Positions 1-7,084 of a DNA stretch of 64,000 bases are shown here, piece after piece. Numbering within the stretch: the stretch's first letter is position 1; every line of letters starts with the position of its first letter. The notes below the pieces were generated by a model. The model ran no database searches. It saw nothing but the letters and a program-made list of their open reading frames with translations, and was not told where the DNA came from. The stretch lies in the NCBI GenBank assembly GCA_025963725.1, contig JAOQAE010000002.1:1051765-1115764 (forward strand), read 5' to 3'. The stretch is from Bacteroidota bacterium (GTDB lineage: Bacteria; Bacteroidota; Bacteroidia; 2-12-FULL-35-15). The translations under genes and the position numbers were made by a program.

Positions 1-615
1 GTTACGTCATGCGCCCAGAAGAAAACTGACTATGCCGAAAATAAGGCTAAGCCGGAAGAGGGGACAATAAAAAATACAGCAACTATGGATACAGCAACGT
101 TTGGTGCAGGATGCTTCTGGTGTGTGGAAGCACAGTTTCAATTATTGGATGGCGTGGTTTCGGTGAGCTCCGGGTTTTCCGGCGGCACGGTGAAAAACCC
201 GGCTTACCGCGAGGTATGCAACGGCACTACAGGCCATGCGGAGGTATGCCAGATCGTTTATAATACCACAAAGATCTCTTACGATGAGCTGCTTGCGGCC
301 TTCTGGCAAACGCACGACCCTACCCAGCTGAACAGGCAGGGAAATGATGTGGGCACGCAATACCGCTCGGTTATTTACTATCACAACGATACGCAAAAAG
401 AGCTTGCCGAGAAATACAAGAAGGAGCTGAATGCTTCGGGTGCATGGGACAAGCCAATAGTAACCGAGATCAGCCCGTTCACGGTATTTTACAAAGCGGA
501 GGATTATCACCAGGATTATTACAACGGCAACGGCGATCAGCCATACTGCCAGTATGTGATCCAGCCAAAAGTGGAGAAATTCAGGAAAGTATTCAAGGAT
601 AAGCTTAAGCATTAG
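1..615 (+). CDS. msrA: Peptide-methionine (S)-S-oxide reductase MsrA, lipoprotein form, 5' end cut by window
   Basis: MsrA reduces the S-epimer of methionine sulfoxide in oxidised proteins. The hallmark GCFWC motif, with the catalytic first Cys, lies at positions 109-123. The MsrA fold runs to a Cys-containing C-terminal tail (YCQYV). An ATG at 85 would give a 176-residue cytosolic-looking enzyme. However, the frame stays open to base 1, and its first codons read V-T-S-C-A-Q-K-K, a good lipobox end followed by a charged linker. I therefore infer a lipoprotein whose signal peptide lies left of the window and which acts at the outer membrane or in the periplasm. A strong terminator follows. The function is certain; the upstream extension is well supported but its true start is not visible. 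Confidence 0.93.
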   Translation, partial: VTSCAQKKTDYAENKAKPEEGTIKNTATMDTATFGAGCFWCVEAQFQLLDGVVSVSSGFSGGTVKNPAYREVCNGTTGHAEVCQIVYNTTKISYDELLAAFWQTHDPTQLNRQGNDVGTQYRSVIYYHNDTQKELAEKYKKELNASGAWDKPIVTEISPFTVFYKAEDYHQDYYNGNGDQPYCQYVIQPKVEKFRKVFKDKLKH

Positions 616-621
616 AAAAAC

Positions 622-651
622 AAAAACACCGCTTAATAGCGGTGTTTTTTT
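622..651. terminator. Rho-independent, probably bidirectional terminator
   Basis: A perfect 12-bp stem (622-633 with 638-649) closes a TAAT loop and is followed by a T-run, with an A-run on the other side. It lies between msrA and a convergent minus-strand gene, so it can end transcription from both sides. Confidence 0.9.
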
Positions 652-665
652 GTTAACGGGCATAT

Positions 666-1112
666 TTATTCAAATGTTATAATTTCAGATAGCGGCCTTT
701 TTTCATCTATATAAATGGGCTTAATAAAAACAACTTTGTTGTGCCTTGTTTTAACTACGGTAACATTGGCAATATCTAAATCCAGATCATCCAATTTGCC
801 GCGGGTGTCATATTCAATGAATCTGGCTCTTTTAAATTCTTTTGGGCTGATGTGTTCATTCGTTGAAATGAATGTAAAGCAGCGTTCGTTTTCCGCATTC
901 ATCAGGGTATCAAGTTCGATCAATGTATTAAGGGAACAACCTTTACAAACTAATTTAGGGATAAGGATGTAGTAATGTAAAGAATCGGGAATTTGCGTGT
1001 TGAACTCCTTTATTAAATAATTGGAAAACAGTGCCGTGTTTTTGTCCTGCTTTTCCTGGCAGCTTTGAAAAGCGATCAGTATAATAAATAGCAGGATGGC
1101 CTTATTTTTCAT
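666..1112 (-). CDS. Small lipoprotein of unknown function
   Basis: The protein starts MKNKAILLF, has a hydrophobic signal segment and a lipobox ending F-Q-S-C at about residue 18, so it is probably exported and lipidated. An ATG 21 bases upstream (1133) gives a worse signal peptide (MAYLARRMKN), so I chose the inner ATG. The mature part has a C-x2-C pair (VCKGC) in a region that could be thioredoxin-like, but I do not recognise a family. The start overlaps the end of the next upstream minus-strand lipoprotein gene by 11 bases, so the two are probably translated from one message. It ends against the msrA terminator. Confidence 0.75.
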   Translation of the reverse strand: MKNKAILLFIILIAFQSCQEKQDKNTALFSNYLIKEFNTQIPDSLHYYILIPKLVCKGCSLNTLIELDTLMNAENERCFTFISTNEHISPKEFKRARFIEYDTRGKLDDLDLDIANVTVVKTRHNKVVFIKPIYIDEKRPLSEIITFE

Positions 1113-2235
1113 CCGTCGCGCTAAATAAGCCATATCTTAAAACATTCCTTTCATCTGACTGCTCTTTGGATCTACAAATGAGGATACCCTCGGGAACTGG
1201 CAGAATACTGAAAAAATTGTATTCATTCGAGTTAAAGGTAGTTTCATTTATTACTTTAAAATCTGAGTCGAGCACCATTAATGACCAGGGATATATTTTG
1301 GTGCCATCTTCATTTACAATTTCTTCACCTTTTGAAAAAACCCTGTAATACTGATCCTTATAAGGATTGAATAGAATGAACTTGTACCTGGTTTCGGTGG
1401 TATAATACTTTTTCAGAAAAACAAGATGTGCATTGCTATCCGAGGGGTATGGATTTATGTTCTGCTTATATTGGGTCTTCGCTTCAACTACAGACGTTAG
1501 CTTGTTGTTGCTGTACACAAACAAACTATCATTTATTCCGAACGAATAAATTAATTCATTCTTATTATTCACACATCGGGCCGGCCAAAAGTCCTGATAG
1601 CCTTCGCCTGTTTTGTATATACCTGGCCAATAGCCCGTTTTATTCGTTATTTTACATGGGGCCTGAGTGATGTTTATCGTGACTTCTGCAGGTGTGTTAA
1701 AGTATATTTTTTTATTTTCCGGGGTAACTAAGACAACATCGTTCCGAATGCTTTGAATGTAGATATTGCCATTCTTATAGCTCAGCTTCATCGGCTGTAT
1801 ATCCTGCAGTACATAGTCTTTATTATTATTTTCAAGTTCCTGCGTTACGTCCCAATGCGACCTTATTTTACCAGATCTGTCGATCAGGTAGATTGTGTTC
1901 CTTTCGTTAAGCATAATAAATATACTATCCGGATTCTGAACAAAACAGGCACTTCCATCTTCCGTATTCTGGATGCTGTCAAGGTTACTTAAGCTAATTG
2001 CATAATCGATAGAATCGGTATTAATATTTCTGAAGTTAATTGAATGAGCAGGAATATTAATGTACGTGATATAATTGCTTCCATTCCCACTGTAGTAAGA
2101 TATATTCGAAACATTGCTAAGGGCAGTTTCTATATTCAATTTTAAGTCTTTCAGCTTTTTTAAGGTATATGATTTGTCTTTATCATTACAGCCAATAATG
2201 AAAAGTACGGCAAGTCCTAAAAAGTATCTAAGCAT
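1102..2235 (-). CDS. Lipoprotein of ~377 residues, DUF4221-like beta-propeller type
   Basis: The N-terminus MLRYFLGLAVLFIIGC is a lipoprotein signal with a lipobox Cys at residue 16. The rest has repeated short beta-rich segments with aromatic residues (for example SGKIRSHWDVTQ and GTKIYPWSLMVLD), as in the DUF4221 or 6-bladed propeller lipoproteins of Bacteroidota. This family call is from memory of such sequences and is only moderate. No catalytic motif is evident. It heads a two-gene minus-strand unit with the small lipoprotein that overlaps its 3' end. Confidence 0.75.
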   Translation of the reverse strand: MLRYFLGLAVLFIIGCNDKDKSYTLKKLKDLKLNIETALSNVSNISYYSGNGSNYITYINIPAHSINFRNINTDSIDYAISLSNLDSIQNTEDGSACFVQNPDSIFIMLNERNTIYLIDRSGKIRSHWDVTQELENNNKDYVLQDIQPMKLSYKNGNIYIQSIRNDVVLVTPENKKIYFNTPAEVTINITQAPCKITNKTGYWPGIYKTGEGYQDFWPARCVNNKNELIYSFGINDSLFVYSNNKLTSVVEAKTQYKQNINPYPSDSNAHLVFLKKYYTTETRYKFILFNPYKDQYYRVFSKGEEIVNEDGTKIYPWSLMVLDSDFKVINETTFNSNEYNFFSILPVPEGILICRSKEQSDERNVLRYGLFSATDEK

Positions 2236-2251
2236 AAAGTCTGTTTACATG

Positions 2252-2290
2252 GAAAAGGATCGCCAAAAATGAATTTGGCAATCCTTTTTC
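2252..2290 (-). terminator. Hairpin terminator after the lipoprotein gene at 2298-2828
   Basis: An inverted repeat (2252-2267 with 2274-2290, one bulge) reads AAAAGGAT.GCCAAA and its complement. On the minus strand it follows the stop at 2298 directly and ends in a T-rich stretch. It separates that gene from the lipoprotein pair downstream. Confidence 0.7.
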
Positions 2291-2297
2291 ATAATTA

Positions 2298-2828
2298 TTA
2301 ATCTTCGTCTGTTATACCAATTGCAAATTTCACATCATTTTCTGTAAAGGTATTGGGACTTACGGATGCGGGGATAGCTATGTATAATATACCGCCATCG
2401 TTTAAGTCCGTTTTCTTTACCAATTGGAAATTTCCACTTGTTAAAAAATCCAACCAATCTTTCTGGTCGGTCAGGTTCGGCATTAAATCGTCCCAACCCG
2501 AAGTTGTAGCAAAGAATGAAGCGATTGAGCTGTTGGCAATTGCCTCATCCAATAATTCTTCTTCTTTGTCCCTTTCTGCTGTTTTGGCTGATCTGATCTT
2601 AGTGCAGTCTGTTTTTGGCCTTAAACATTTGAAATCCTTGCTCCCATCATTATTGGTTACTGTGTAAAGAGTATAACCAAAATCATTTACTAAATCTTTC
2701 TGCTGAAAGGTAGCTCCTGCTGTTTCGGGGTTGGCCGGAGTTACGGAATTTTCCTTTTTGCAGGCGGCAAATCCAACAGAAAGAAGCAAGGCGGCCCCGG
2801 CTATGAATAAAACATTTTTCTTTTTCAT
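2298..2828 (-). CDS. Lipoprotein of unknown function
   Basis: The signal peptide MKKKNVLFIAGAALLL leads to a lipobox A-A-C-K-K at about residue 23, so export and lipidation are likely. The mature 150 residues are polar, with a C-x-n-C pair (FKCLRPKTDC) and no family I recognise. It stands alone, with about 250 bp of non-coding DNA upstream in which I see no further gene, and a hairpin terminator just after its stop. Confidence 0.75.
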   Translation of the reverse strand: MKKKNVLFIAGAALLLSVGFAACKKENSVTPANPETAGATFQQKDLVNDFGYTLYTVTNNDGSKDFKCLRPKTDCTKIRSAKTAERDKEEELLDEAIANSSIASFFATTSGWDDLMPNLTDQKDWLDFLTSGNFQLVKKTDLNDGGILYIAIPASVSPNTFTENDVKFAIGITDED

Positions 2829-3076
2829 TTTTTTACGTTTGAATTATTATCAGTTGATTGTTACGGGTTTTGATTATTGCGCAATTCTCAAACCTGCTGC
2901 AAACATAGGCGCTTTCGCGGACACTTTATATGTGTAAAAATACCCAAAATACAACCTGCGTAAAAACACGACATCTCGTTCATGACATGTCGGGAACCAT
3001 CAAATGGAATGGGAAAGAAGGGACAGAAGATTAAAAAAGGCGGAGGGAAATAAGCGCCTGAGGCGCGTTCTTATTA

Positions 3077-4174
3077 CTACTCCTCCATCTTGTTGGAGTT
3101 CGCATACCCGCGCCATTTGGCGATCGCAGCCTGCATATCTGCCGGGAGCTCCGAATCAAAGTGAACGTATTCACGCGTGATGGGATGATTAAAGCCGAGT
3201 GATTTCGCATGCAGCGCATGCCTTGGAAGCAGCTCGAAGCAATTCTCCACGAACTGCTTGTATTTCGCAAAGGTGGTTCCTTTCAGGATCCTGTTCCCAC
3301 CATAGGTATCGTCGTTGAACAGTGAATGGCCGATGTGCTGCATGTGCGCCCTGATCTGATGCGTACGGCCGGTCTCCAGCTTGCATTCGATCAGCGTAAC
3401 ATACCCGAAGCGCTCCAATACCTTGTAATGCGTTACGGCATGCTTTCCGAATTCGCTGTCGGGAGGATACACATCCATCAGCTTGCGGTCGCGCTGGTGC
3501 CGGCCGATATTGCCGACTACGGTGCCGCTTTCTTCTTCAAAATCGCCCCATACAAGCGCGATGTAAATACGGTCGAGGTTCCGGTCGAAAAAATCCTTGG
3601 CAAGCCTGGTCATCGCCAGCTCGCTCTTCGCCACCACCATAATGCCGCTTGTATTTTTATCGAGGCGGTGAACAAGTCCCGGGCGCAACAATGCGTCCGT
3701 CGATTGCTTATGTCCTGTAACCTGCGTAGCCGAAGCTTTGCTGGTCGGAAGGTTCTGAAAGTGATAGATCAGCGCATTCACCAGTGTTCCTTTGTAATTA
3801 CCATATCCCGGATGCACTACCATTCCTGGCTGCTTGTTCACGATGATGAGCGCATCATCTTCATACACGATATCGATAGGAATGTTCTGCGGGATCAGCT
3901 CGATCTCGCGGGGAGGATGCGCAAACACAACAGTGATCACATCGTGCGGCTTCACCTTGTAATTGGATTTTACAGGCTTGTCGTTCACGAGGATGTTCCC
4001 GTTCTCCGCCGCCTGCTGGATCTTAGAGCGCGTTGCATGCTCGATCCTGTTCATCAGGAACTTATCAACACGCAACAGCGATTGTCCTTTGTCTGCCGTT
4101 ACTTTAAAATGCTCAAAAAGGCCCTGTTCTTCATCCTCTTCATGTTCATCATGCAATTCTGCCTCTTCATTCAT
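3077..4174 (-). CDS. rluD: RluA/RluD-family ribosomal large subunit pseudouridine synthase
   Basis: This enzyme converts chosen uridines in 23S rRNA to pseudouridine. The protein has 365 residues: an acidic N-terminal tail, an S4 RNA-binding domain at about 30-85 (LLRVDKFL, RSKIQQAAENGNILVND) and the synthase domain. The family motif HRLDKNTSG lies at 169-177 with catalytic Asp172. The start codon shares one base with the stop of the T9SS gene before it (TAATG), so translation is probably coupled. It is the last gene of a minus-strand series that begins with the Ddl fusion. RluD is the closest match, but the exact uridines modified cannot be read from the sequence. Confidence 0.93.
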   Translation of the reverse strand: MNEEAELHDEHEEDEEQGLFEHFKVTADKGQSLLRVDKFLMNRIEHATRSKIQQAAENGNILVNDKPVKSNYKVKPHDVITVVFAHPPREIELIPQNIPIDIVYEDDALIIVNKQPGMVVHPGYGNYKGTLVNALIYHFQNLPTSKASATQVTGHKQSTDALLRPGLVHRLDKNTSGIMVVAKSELAMTRLAKDFFDRNLDRIYIALVWGDFEEESGTVVGNIGRHQRDRKLMDVYPPDSEFGKHAVTHYKVLERFGYVTLIECKLETGRTHQIRAHMQHIGHSLFNDDTYGGNRILKGTTFAKYKQFVENCFELLPRHALHAKSLGFNHPITREYVHFDSELPADMQAAIAKWRGYANSNKMEE

Positions 4175-6066
4175 TACTTCGATACTATAAATTTATGTGT
4201 GGAAACTGTTGTGCCTGAAACAAGGCGGATAAAATAAACCCCGTTGGCAACCCCGGACAGATCAATAGGTTCGGAGAGGCTGATGCTTTTTTCCGTCATC
4301 ACCGTTCTTCCAAAGAGATCCATAATGGTGCAGGAGATCTCTTTACCGGCAGCCGCGCTTGTCTGAATGTACAGCTTATCGCTTGCCGGGTTCGGATATA
4401 CAAGGAATTCATCTTTTCGCGCTACGGCAGCCTGTTCATCGATCCCCACCGTTTCGGCAGCGGAGCCTAAAACAGGATGGATCATAAGCGAGCCGCTGAA
4501 TGGCGGATGCAGCCATGATCCGGCCGAATTGTAATAAATATTGTTCTGTGTATTTGTATTCTTGTCGACGCCGATGTTGATCGGCTGGGTGGTGTTCTGG
4601 TCGAAGCCCACGAAGAATGTTGTACCGCCGGCAATGTACAATGGCGCATCCAGCTGGTAGCGCACGAACATGTTTCTTCCCGACTGGTTATACGCAGGTG
4701 TATCAACCGTAGGATTGATATACAGCTGAGTGCCGGGAGCACCGCTGCCCGAAGCCGCCCATACTTTCAGTGTAAATGTAAATGCGGTGGCATTCACCCA
4801 TTGCGGGTTAAAATAAATATCGATGCAGCGCAGCGTGTCATCCACATTCAGCTTGAACTTCTCGGCGATCTGCGCATGCAATGCTCCCTGCAGCCCGAAA
4901 GCAGCTTCCGCAGTGCCGTCGTCATAGGCATAGTAATTTGTGAATACCTGTTTGTGAGTTACAGTATCGTTGCTGGAAATATTATTGTTCGGTGAAGAAG
5001 AAAGGTACGAGGTAATGGAAAAAGTGGTGTCGCCGGTAAGCAACGGGATCACATAATTCAACGCCGGGGTGCTGGAGGCCGGCGTAGGGTCATAGCCCAC
5101 AGAGCTGTACGGATCGTAATTGATCGCCGGTGCGAAATAGGGAGTGCCCACAGGAGTGCTTCCTGCATACATCTGGTAGCCGAATGTTCCAAAGCTCGTG
5201 GTATTGTTGTTATTGCGGATGGTGGTTGAATACACCGTTTTCATATCGGTTGTATCGTATTGCCGCCAGGGCATCGCTGTGTACTCCTTCAATAAGGAAG
5301 GCGTATTGTAAACAAATGCAACATCGGGATAAAGCGTATCGGTAGCAGTACGGTTCTGGCGCAGGTACACATAATCAACATGCCAGTGATCGCCGCTGCC
5401 GCTGAGCGTGGCCCAGTTGGAAAAGCGGAACTGGAATCCCTTCTGCAGGAATTTGCTGTCGGTAACATGAAGCATCACCAGCTGCCAGGACGAATCGGAA
5501 AGCGAGGAGGTCATTCCTCTTGTTGCCCATACATGGTGCCATGCGCCTGTTACCGGGGCTTTGAATTCCAGGATGAGGGAATCCACTGCATCAGGGAAAT
5601 TTCCCCTGCCTTCGGGCTGATAAAAGAAGCTGAAATAAATAGTGGTATCGCCGGGAAAATTAAGGTCGATCGGCTTGGAGGTAAGCGTATCGGCTTTTCC
5701 TGTTGAGTATTGCGATGCTGAAAAATTGTAGGGATAGCCTCCGGCATTCACGCCGTCGAAGGTTGCAACGCCCAGTGTTGGCGGGGAAACGGGAAGGTCG
5801 CGGTTAACATACACATAATTGTTCAGCCACAATGCGGTATCGGGATAAGGGCCTTCATAGGAGAAATCATCCAGGAATCCCTGTGTCCCGAGAGTAATGG
5901 TATCGGTAATGGAACCACCGCTGCGCAGCACCGATCTTAATTCGAGCTCATGCCGCTTCTGGATCAGCGCGCCGTTGGCGCTTAAGGGGCTTTCCACCCA
6001 TACCTGCGCCGTTAGGCCGGAAGCAAGGGCGAGCAGCAGTGCAAAAAGTATGTTTTTTTTATTCAT
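4174..6066 (-). CDS. Secreted protein with T9SS type A C-terminal sorting domain
   Basis: The protein is about 630 residues long. It starts MNKKNILFALLLALASG with a signal peptide ending near T-A-Q; further ATGs at 6069 and 6078 are possible starts. The final ~80 residues are a typical T9SS sorting domain (FLVYPNPASDKLYIQ, MDLFGRTVM, GVYFIRLVSG, HKFIVSK). It is thus exported through Sec and then the T9SS to the surface. The middle has beta-sandwich-like repeats but no enzyme motif I can name. It overlaps the PASTA gene upstream by a few bases and RluD downstream by one base. Placing a T9SS cargo between PASTA and RluD seems to be a local addition. Confidence 0.88.
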   Translation of the reverse strand: MNKKNILFALLLALASGLTAQVWVESPLSANGALIQKRHELELRSVLRSGGSITDTITLGTQGFLDDFSYEGPYPDTALWLNNYVYVNRDLPVSPPTLGVATFDGVNAGGYPYNFSASQYSTGKADTLTSKPIDLNFPGDTTIYFSFFYQPEGRGNFPDAVDSLILEFKAPVTGAWHHVWATRGMTSSLSDSSWQLVMLHVTDSKFLQKGFQFRFSNWATLSGSGDHWHVDYVYLRQNRTATDTLYPDVAFVYNTPSLLKEYTAMPWRQYDTTDMKTVYSTTIRNNNNTTSFGTFGYQMYAGSTPVGTPYFAPAINYDPYSSVGYDPTPASSTPALNYVIPLLTGDTTFSITSYLSSSPNNNISSNDTVTHKQVFTNYYAYDDGTAEAAFGLQGALHAQIAEKFKLNVDDTLRCIDIYFNPQWVNATAFTFTLKVWAASGSGAPGTQLYINPTVDTPAYNQSGRNMFVRYQLDAPLYIAGGTTFFVGFDQNTTQPINIGVDKNTNTQNNIYYNSAGSWLHPPFSGSLMIHPVLGSAAETVGIDEQAAVARKDEFLVYPNPASDKLYIQTSAAAGKEISCTIMDLFGRTVMTEKSISLSEPIDLSGVANGVYFIRLVSGTTVSTHKFIVSK

Positions 6067-6874
6067 CATCCGGATCATCTGGGCCTGTTGTATCGTTAGG
6101 AACTTTGTTTTTATCAGTTGAAAGGAAGAGGTCGATTGCCGCTCCCATATTGATCGAGGTTTCTTTTCCGCAAGACGGCGTTTGCCTGTACACCCTTGCG
6201 CCTATCGTATCTTTAGGGTTATCAAACATTACGGAGCCAAGGCTGAGCGAGCTTTCAGCAAGCCTTTCCATCGCTTCTTTTCTTGTGAGCCCGCGCAGGC
6301 AGGGAATTCCCACTTCCTCATCGCTTAAGCCCTTCCCTACCACCAGCTCGATCACCGTGCCTTTTTCAATAATTTCTCCCGGCGCTATTTTCTTCCCTTT
6401 CACCAATTGTTCAAGCACGCAATTGGCGCACTGGTCGGCAACATACCGAGGCTTCGCCATTTTTAACCCGTAGCTCGCGATCATAGAGGCTGCCTGGCGC
6501 AGGGAACGGTCGACCAGCTTCGGCATCTGGATGCTTGGCGGCAGCAGCGAGGTCACATATAAAAAGATGATCCTGTTCTCTTTCACCTTTGCCCCCGGCT
6601 CCGGCTCCTGCTTCACAACAGTGCCTTTTTCCGCTTTAACATCGTAAACGGAATCGATCACGAGGTACCGCACATTCTTATCGCTTACGAATTTATCGAG
6701 GTCGGCCAGCTTCACATTCATGAAATTGGGCACATCGATGGATTCACCATGATGCGTGGATGATCTCAGCCAGGACAATAAGATCCAGAACAACAAAAAG
6801 AATGAAACCAGGTAAATAGCAAGATGAATTAAAAATCGCCTGCTTTTTACAAATTGAAAAATACCTTTGAACAT
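6059..6874 (-). CDS. Membrane-anchored PASTA-domain protein
   Basis: A 271-residue protein with one membrane helix at about 14-36 and a periplasmic part made of three PASTA-like units, visible as repeated V-P-x-[FLM] and G-x-V-x-x-Q-x-P-x-x-G patterns (IDVPNFMNVK, GTVVKQEPEPG, IQMPKLVDRS, GIPCLRGLTRKEA). PASTA domains bind peptidoglycan-type ligands. There is no kinase domain, unlike PknB-type proteins. The C-terminus is an acidic tail. It sits directly after the D-Ala-D-Ala ligase fusion, a pairing often seen in Bacteroidota, and points to a role in wall sensing or synthesis. Confidence 0.88.
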   Translation of the reverse strand: MFKGIFQFVKSRRFLIHLAIYLVSFFLLFWILLSWLRSSTHHGESIDVPNFMNVKLADLDKFVSDKNVRYLVIDSVYDVKAEKGTVVKQEPEPGAKVKENRIIFLYVTSLLPPSIQMPKLVDRSLRQAASMIASYGLKMAKPRYVADQCANCVLEQLVKGKKIAPGEIIEKGTVIELVVGKGLSDEEVGIPCLRGLTRKEAMERLAESSLSLGSVMFDNPKDTIGARVYRQTPSCGKETSINMGAAIDLFLSTDKNKVPNDTTGPDDPDDE

Positions 6875-7000
6875 AAATATCCTGCTTCGAAATAGTCTAC
6901 GAATGTACGAATTTTATGGGAACGGGGAAAGGGGCAGGCAGGGGCATCAGGCAACCATTGATGAGCGTGGCCGTCTTGGGCAATTTTTGCATAGCTGTGT

Positions 7001-7075
7001 AACAACAGGCCGCTCCTATGGAGCTTGTTTGATGATTACGGAATTTGTTATAAACAGGTGGCTCCGACGGAGCCG
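7001..7075. repeat. Two diverged copies of a short palindromic intergenic repeat
   Basis: AACAGGCCGCTCCTATGGAG at about 7004-7023 is echoed by AACAGGTGGCTCCGACGGAG at 7053-7072. Each has a GCTCC/GGAGC inverted repeat around a short loop. The stretch lies in the 210-bp gap between the PASTA gene and the Ddl fusion and holds no gene. On the minus strand it would form hairpins in the transcript between these two genes. Confidence 0.5.
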
Positions 7076-7084
7076 GATCAGAAT

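Noticed and set aside
3326..4237. 303-codon plus-strand ORF opposite rluD
   Set aside because: Antisense to a clear pseudouridine synthase with an intact HRLD motif.
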